From NCBI RefSeq assembly GCF_017115045.1, contig NZ_JABXKK010000100.1, positions 62,001-126,000 of the forward strand: a stretch of DNA of 64,000 bases, in the 5' to 3' direction. The DNA is from Nostoc sp. NMS8. Its GTDB lineage: Bacteria; Cyanobacteriota; Cyanobacteriia; Cyanobacteriales; Nostocaceae. Positions 60,776 to 64,000 of the stretch are shown piece by piece (within the stretch, counting starts at the first letter, position 1; each line of letters begins with the position of its first letter). Below the pieces are notes generated by a model. The model saw nothing but the letters and a program-made list of their open reading frames with translations. It was not told the origin of the DNA and did no database searches. The translations under genes and the position numbers were made by a program.

Positions 60776-63700
60776 CTATCCCCCAATAGAATTATTGCCA
60801 AAAACTGTTTCATCATAGGTATCATCATCATATAAATCTACTGGCAAAATTGCGCCTTCGCAGCTTTCAATTTGTCCGATCGCAGGGGGATTTTTCCAAT
60901 TAACATCAATGTTTGGGGTGATTTGGACGGTGTTTAAGAAAGGCTGCTGCAATCGCAAATGTTTCAGTTTTTGAAACGATTCTTTTGAGAACAAAGCACC
61001 ATTATCAGCAGCCAATTTTTTCTCAGTATCAGTGAGAATTGCATCAAATAAACAGGCATTGGTGAGATTGGCAGAATTAAGATTTGTCCCCCTTAGGTTT
61101 GCCTGTTGGAGGTTTGCGCCTGTGAGATTTGCCTGCTGGAGGTTTGCGCCTGCAAGGTTTGCGCGTGTAAGGTTCGCGCCTGTGAGGTTAGCCTGTTGCA
61201 AATTGGCTCCAGCTAAATTCGCCCCCATTAACTCCGCATTGGATAAGTTTGTTTGCTCAAGATTTACCCCAGTTAACGTCACTTGTAATAAAGAGGCTCC
61301 CGGTAAATTGAGTCTAGCCAGAGACTTGATTCGGGTTACGAAAGCACTTTTATGTAAAACCGTTGTTCTTGCAATTAATACACTCAGCGCCTCTGGATTA
61401 AATTCTGTCAAATTAACTGGATTCCCACAAAGCCAAAAAGGAATTTTTGTTTCTCGGTAGCAAGCACAAAGCAATAAAAAGACATTCAGTCCTACAGCAG
61501 CATTAACCTGTTCAACATTCACAGGGTTTTGTAATGCGTGAAAATTAGTTAGAGCGTTGTGGGCTATCCCTTCATCTAACCAACGTCCTTGACAGTAAGC
61601 ACGCCAGAAAGATAAAAGACGTTGAAACAAGACTTCAAATGAAAACTTGTGTTTTTGCTGGCGACGTAATCCAGCGATCGCCAGTTCTTCAATTTCTTGG
61701 CTAAGTATGCCGTAACCTAGTAAATTATAAATATGCTGGGCTACGCTACTGGGAGAATCAAGCACAAAAGTTGGCGTACCATAAGCCTCATCTTGGTACT
61801 GAGTCAAAAATTTAAGTTGGGCAGCAATGGCATCTGCACAAAGAAATTCTCCTAACTTGATGTATGAAAACTCAATTAAACTACTTTGGGCGGCGCTTTC
61901 GCCTGAGCTTTCTACATCCCGAATTTTAAAATAAAACCCTGGTAAAGTCTTAAATTCACCAGCTAGATTAATTTGGTGACGTTGTGAGTGTAAAATCTTA
62001 AGAGCGATCGCCTGCATCTGCTCAAGTAAATCTTGAGGATGACGACCAGCAAGTAAATTAGCGATCGCTTCTGGAGTGCGGTGGATATGAGCCGATCCTG
62101 AACGCAATAGCATGGTCTTAATGCCACCAATTAGCGGATATCCCAATAACCATCGACTCAAACGATAATGAATTTCCCATAACAGAAAAGACTTTTGGGT
62201 ATTAGCAGCTAACTGTAATAGTTCATCATCTAGCAATCCGTCGCGGTGCAAAATGCCCAACAAATGCAACATTAGAGGTTGACGAACAAGGGCAGATAAT
62301 TCTCTTAATTTGGATTGGTTAGCAAATACCCCCGACTGTTTTAGCAATGTAAATAAATTTTGAGCAATGGGTAATGATTGCACTTTTGCCCACTGCTGAA
62401 ACCATTGTTTGAGTTCGTCTACATCTAATGGCTGGATAATAATTCGCTTCAACAATAGCGGTAGTTCCGAGACGATTTCTGGTAACGTCGTTGAACGACT
62501 CGTCAACACAATTTTGTGTCGATGCTGAGATTGAAAGTTCAATAATTGCTGAAGAAAAATTGCTTGCGCCCTGATACCCTGAGGAGAATGGGGTAGTTCA
62601 TCCAAACCATCGAGCAGCAACAAACAAGGGAGATTTTCTTGCTCTAACCAAGTTGAAAGATTAACAGGAAAGGCAGAATTTAAGGTTTCGATTAAAGTTT
62701 TGCCGTATTTTACATCTCGTAACCTAATTATTATCGGCATCCAAGTAGGGTATAATTCTTGTGCAACTTGTGCCGCCCAAAGTTGGCAAAAACTAGTTTT
62801 TCCATAACCAGGTTCCGACTCAATTACAGCGATCGTTTCTAAATCTGTTAACTGTTGCTCTACCCATGTCTTTAAATCAACTGGTTTAACAGTTTTTTTC
62901 TCCTGCTCAGAAATATTTTCCTCTATTGGTAAGCCTTTTTGTGGCACATAGATATCCTGGAGAGCAAAGGATTCCATCAGCAAAGGCTGACTGAGGTTTT
63001 GAATCAAACTTGCACGGTAATGTTCTCGGTGCAAATCAATTTTCTCACCGACTGTAGAACCAACTTCTGGGGCGATGAAGCTGGGAGATAATGAAATCCC
63101 CAATCGGAAAAATTTTTGTAGTTGGGCTAAAGGTGCAGCATTCTCGGTGACAACTACCAGCATGTCACCAGGAAGTGAGTTGACCAAACGCTGTGTTAGG
63201 AGTTTAGCTTCAGTTTCCTCTGCACCATTGGCAACTAACCAAGCAATAACAGCGCTATTTATTTGTTGCACTAGCAATGAGTCTGCAACCAAAGATAGTG
63301 CTTGTTCAGCTTGAGTATCAGTCAATTTACCTGGGGTGAGAGTTTTCAGCAATCCTTGTAGTTGCGGATCTTGAAGGATGAGTCTACCCACATCTTCTAT
63401 AAGGATGTGTGGTTGCATCGGTATACTTGCCCGATCTAGCCACGGTCTTTGCAGCCTTGACTCCTGCTCTAAAATTGCTTGCAAAGCCTGGAGATAGGCA
63501 ATCTGAAACGCTAACCACGTCCCTTCGTTACGTTTTAATGGTTTTTTTTGGCTGAGGCTACGCAACAGGTTTTCTGTCAATCGGGAAATGACACTGATTT
63601 CTTCCCAAACAATATTTAAGGGCAATTCTAAAACCTCTACCAAGGTACAGATATCAAAAGGTACAAGGCTTTTGACTTCCATATCCTGAACAATACGGTA

Positions 63701-63793
63701 GGCAATACCTGCCAATTGCCCCGCTGAAAACCCTCTAATTTGATTGATGGCGATATGGCGTTCTGCCAACCAGTGCCGAATACTCAGGTTCAT
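60776..63793 (-). CDS. NACHT ATPase with C-terminal pentapeptide repeats
   Basis: A 1005-residue STAND-type ATPase. N-terminal 320 residues are helical without a known effector domain. The NACHT domain holds P-loop ESEPGYGKTS (335-343) and Walker B LLLLDGLDELP (near 395). Following winged-helix and helical parts, residues about 850-925 are pentapeptide repeats (A/N-L/F-x-x type: ANLQQANLTGANL). NACHT proteins act as ligand-gated switches; in bacteria several defend against phage, and in Nostoc they are also abundant signalling proteins. The ligand and output are unknown. Confidence 0.88.
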   Translation of the reverse strand: MNLSIRHWLAERHIAINQIRGFSAGQLAGIAYRIVQDMEVKSLVPFDICTLVEVLELPLNIVWEEISVISRLTENLLRSLSQKKPLKRNEGTWLAFQIAYLQALQAILEQESRLQRPWLDRASIPMQPHILIEDVGRLILQDPQLQGLLKTLTPGKLTDTQAEQALSLVADSLLVQQINSAVIAWLVANGAEETEAKLLTQRLVNSLPGDMLVVVTENAAPLAQLQKFFRLGISLSPSFIAPEVGSTVGEKIDLHREHYRASLIQNLSQPLLMESFALQDIYVPQKGLPIEENISEQEKKTVKPVDLKTWVEQQLTDLETIAVIESEPGYGKTSFCQLWAAQVAQELYPTWMPIIIRLRDVKYGKTLIETLNSAFPVNLSTWLEQENLPCLLLLDGLDELPHSPQGIRAQAIFLQQLLNFQSQHRHKIVLTSRSTTLPEIVSELPLLLKRIIIQPLDVDELKQWFQQWAKVQSLPIAQNLFTLLKQSGVFANQSKLRELSALVRQPLMLHLLGILHRDGLLDDELLQLAANTQKSFLLWEIHYRLSRWLLGYPLIGGIKTMLLRSGSAHIHRTPEAIANLLAGRHPQDLLEQMQAIALKILHSQRHQINLAGEFKTLPGFYFKIRDVESSGESAAQSSLIEFSYIKLGEFLCADAIAAQLKFLTQYQDEAYGTPTFVLDSPSSVAQHIYNLLGYGILSQEIEELAIAGLRRQQKHKFSFEVLFQRLLSFWRAYCQGRWLDEGIAHNALTNFHALQNPVNVEQVNAAVGLNVFLLLCACYRETKIPFWLCGNPVNLTEFNPEALSVLIARTTVLHKSAFVTRIKSLARLNLPGASLLQVTLTGVNLEQTNLSNAELMGANLAGANLQQANLTGANLTRANLAGANLQQANLTGANLQQANLRGTNLNSANLTNACLFDAILTDTEKKLAADNGALFSKESFQKLKHLRLQQPFLNTVQITPNIDVNWKNPPAIGQIESCEGAILPVDLYDDDTYDETVFGNNSIGG

Positions 63794-63934
63794 TTAATTA
63801 CATAATGAAGGCTGCATGAGGCAATTATGATCGATTTATCAGTTTGCGAAAACAGGTAACAATCGTAAAGACAAAGTTTTGTATCAAAGTTGTTTTTTGA
63901 TTGGTAAAAACACTGCTTATGCATTGAGTGGACT

Positions 63935-64000
63935 ATGAGCGATCGCCCGATAAAATTATTGTTAATCGACCAAGACCCAATTTTTCGTCTGGGATTACAA
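63935..64000 (+). CDS. Receiver-domain protein (start only)
   Basis: Twenty-two codons are visible from ATG 63935: MSDRPIKLLLIDQDPIFRLG. The IKLLLIDQDP pattern is the first strand and acidic pocket of a response-regulator receiver domain. It may be a two-component regulator or a DUF3685/Ycf55-type protein, whose N-terminus is similar. The gene continues past the window edge. Confidence 0.7.
   Translation, partial: MSDRPIKLLLIDQDPIFRLGLQ

Overview
The window is chromosomal DNA from a filamentous, probably heterocyst-forming cyanobacterium of the Nostoc/Anabaena group. Evidence: the HIP1 octamer (GCGATCGC) is very frequent, heptamer tandem repeats and small dispersed repeats lie between most genes, and the genes include petE, petJ, psbV, crtB/crtP, an NDH-1 assembly factor and a very long tRNA array. 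No rRNA operon, CRISPR array, integrase or intact transposase was seen.

Layout. 1-5.1 kb: 3' part of a giant Ser/Thr kinase-ATPase-GAF-histidine kinase gene. 5.2-29.9 kb: mostly housekeeping and metabolism (nucleotidyltransferase-like protein, GFA protein, cobalamin adenosyltransferase, leuB, prepilin peptidase, HtrA-type protease, LysM/M23 peptidase, isochorismatase-like hydrolase, ispG, CtpA-type protease, sdhA/frdA, amino-acid binding lipoprotein, tRNA-Ser, crtP-crtB, nagZ-like hydrolase). 29.99-32.84 kb: 32 tRNA or tRNA-like genes, all on the minus strand, with anticodons for all 20 amino acids. 33.3-47.8 kb: deacetylase, HNH nuclease, small ribbon-helix-helix protein, a sensor kinase lacking its phospho-histidine, tRNA-Glu, antiporter, a cytochrome b6 paralogue, a TonB-like protein and the electron-carrier cluster petJ, petE, psbV. 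47.9-53.2 kb: accessory and decaying zone, with two broken sugar-ABC permeases, an unusual AAA ATPase, a VapBC pair whose toxin has two in-frame stops, a RelE-like remnant and MITE-like repeats. 53.2-64 kb: MFS transporter, accD, scpB, ispD, glycosyltransferase 9, CRR6 factor, a Fur regulator, a NACHT/pentapeptide-repeat ATPase and the start of a receiver-domain gene.

The most notable object is the tRNA array. It has its own candidate promoter (TTGACA, 17-base spacer, TAGTAT), and its leader holds an exact GAACCTTGAAAA motif, the boxA-type antitermination signal of cyanobacterial rRNA spacers. It covers all five usual leucine anticodons, every one in a short class I tRNA without the long variable arm. 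Two members carry a small dispersed repeat (in a T-loop and in a variable loop), a third has about 80 bases inserted in its anticodon loop, and several others have degenerate D-, T- or anticodon arms. Normal-looking tRNA-Ser(GCU) and tRNA-Glu(UUC) genes elsewhere in the window duplicate two of its specificities. The array therefore looks like a redundant, relaxed tRNA set under rRNA-style transcription control.

Repeat ecology is the second theme. Heptamer repeats, a GC-rich 60-bp 3'-end repeat (four copies), a four-hairpin MITE-like element (three copies) and small dispersed repeats sit mainly just after stop codons.
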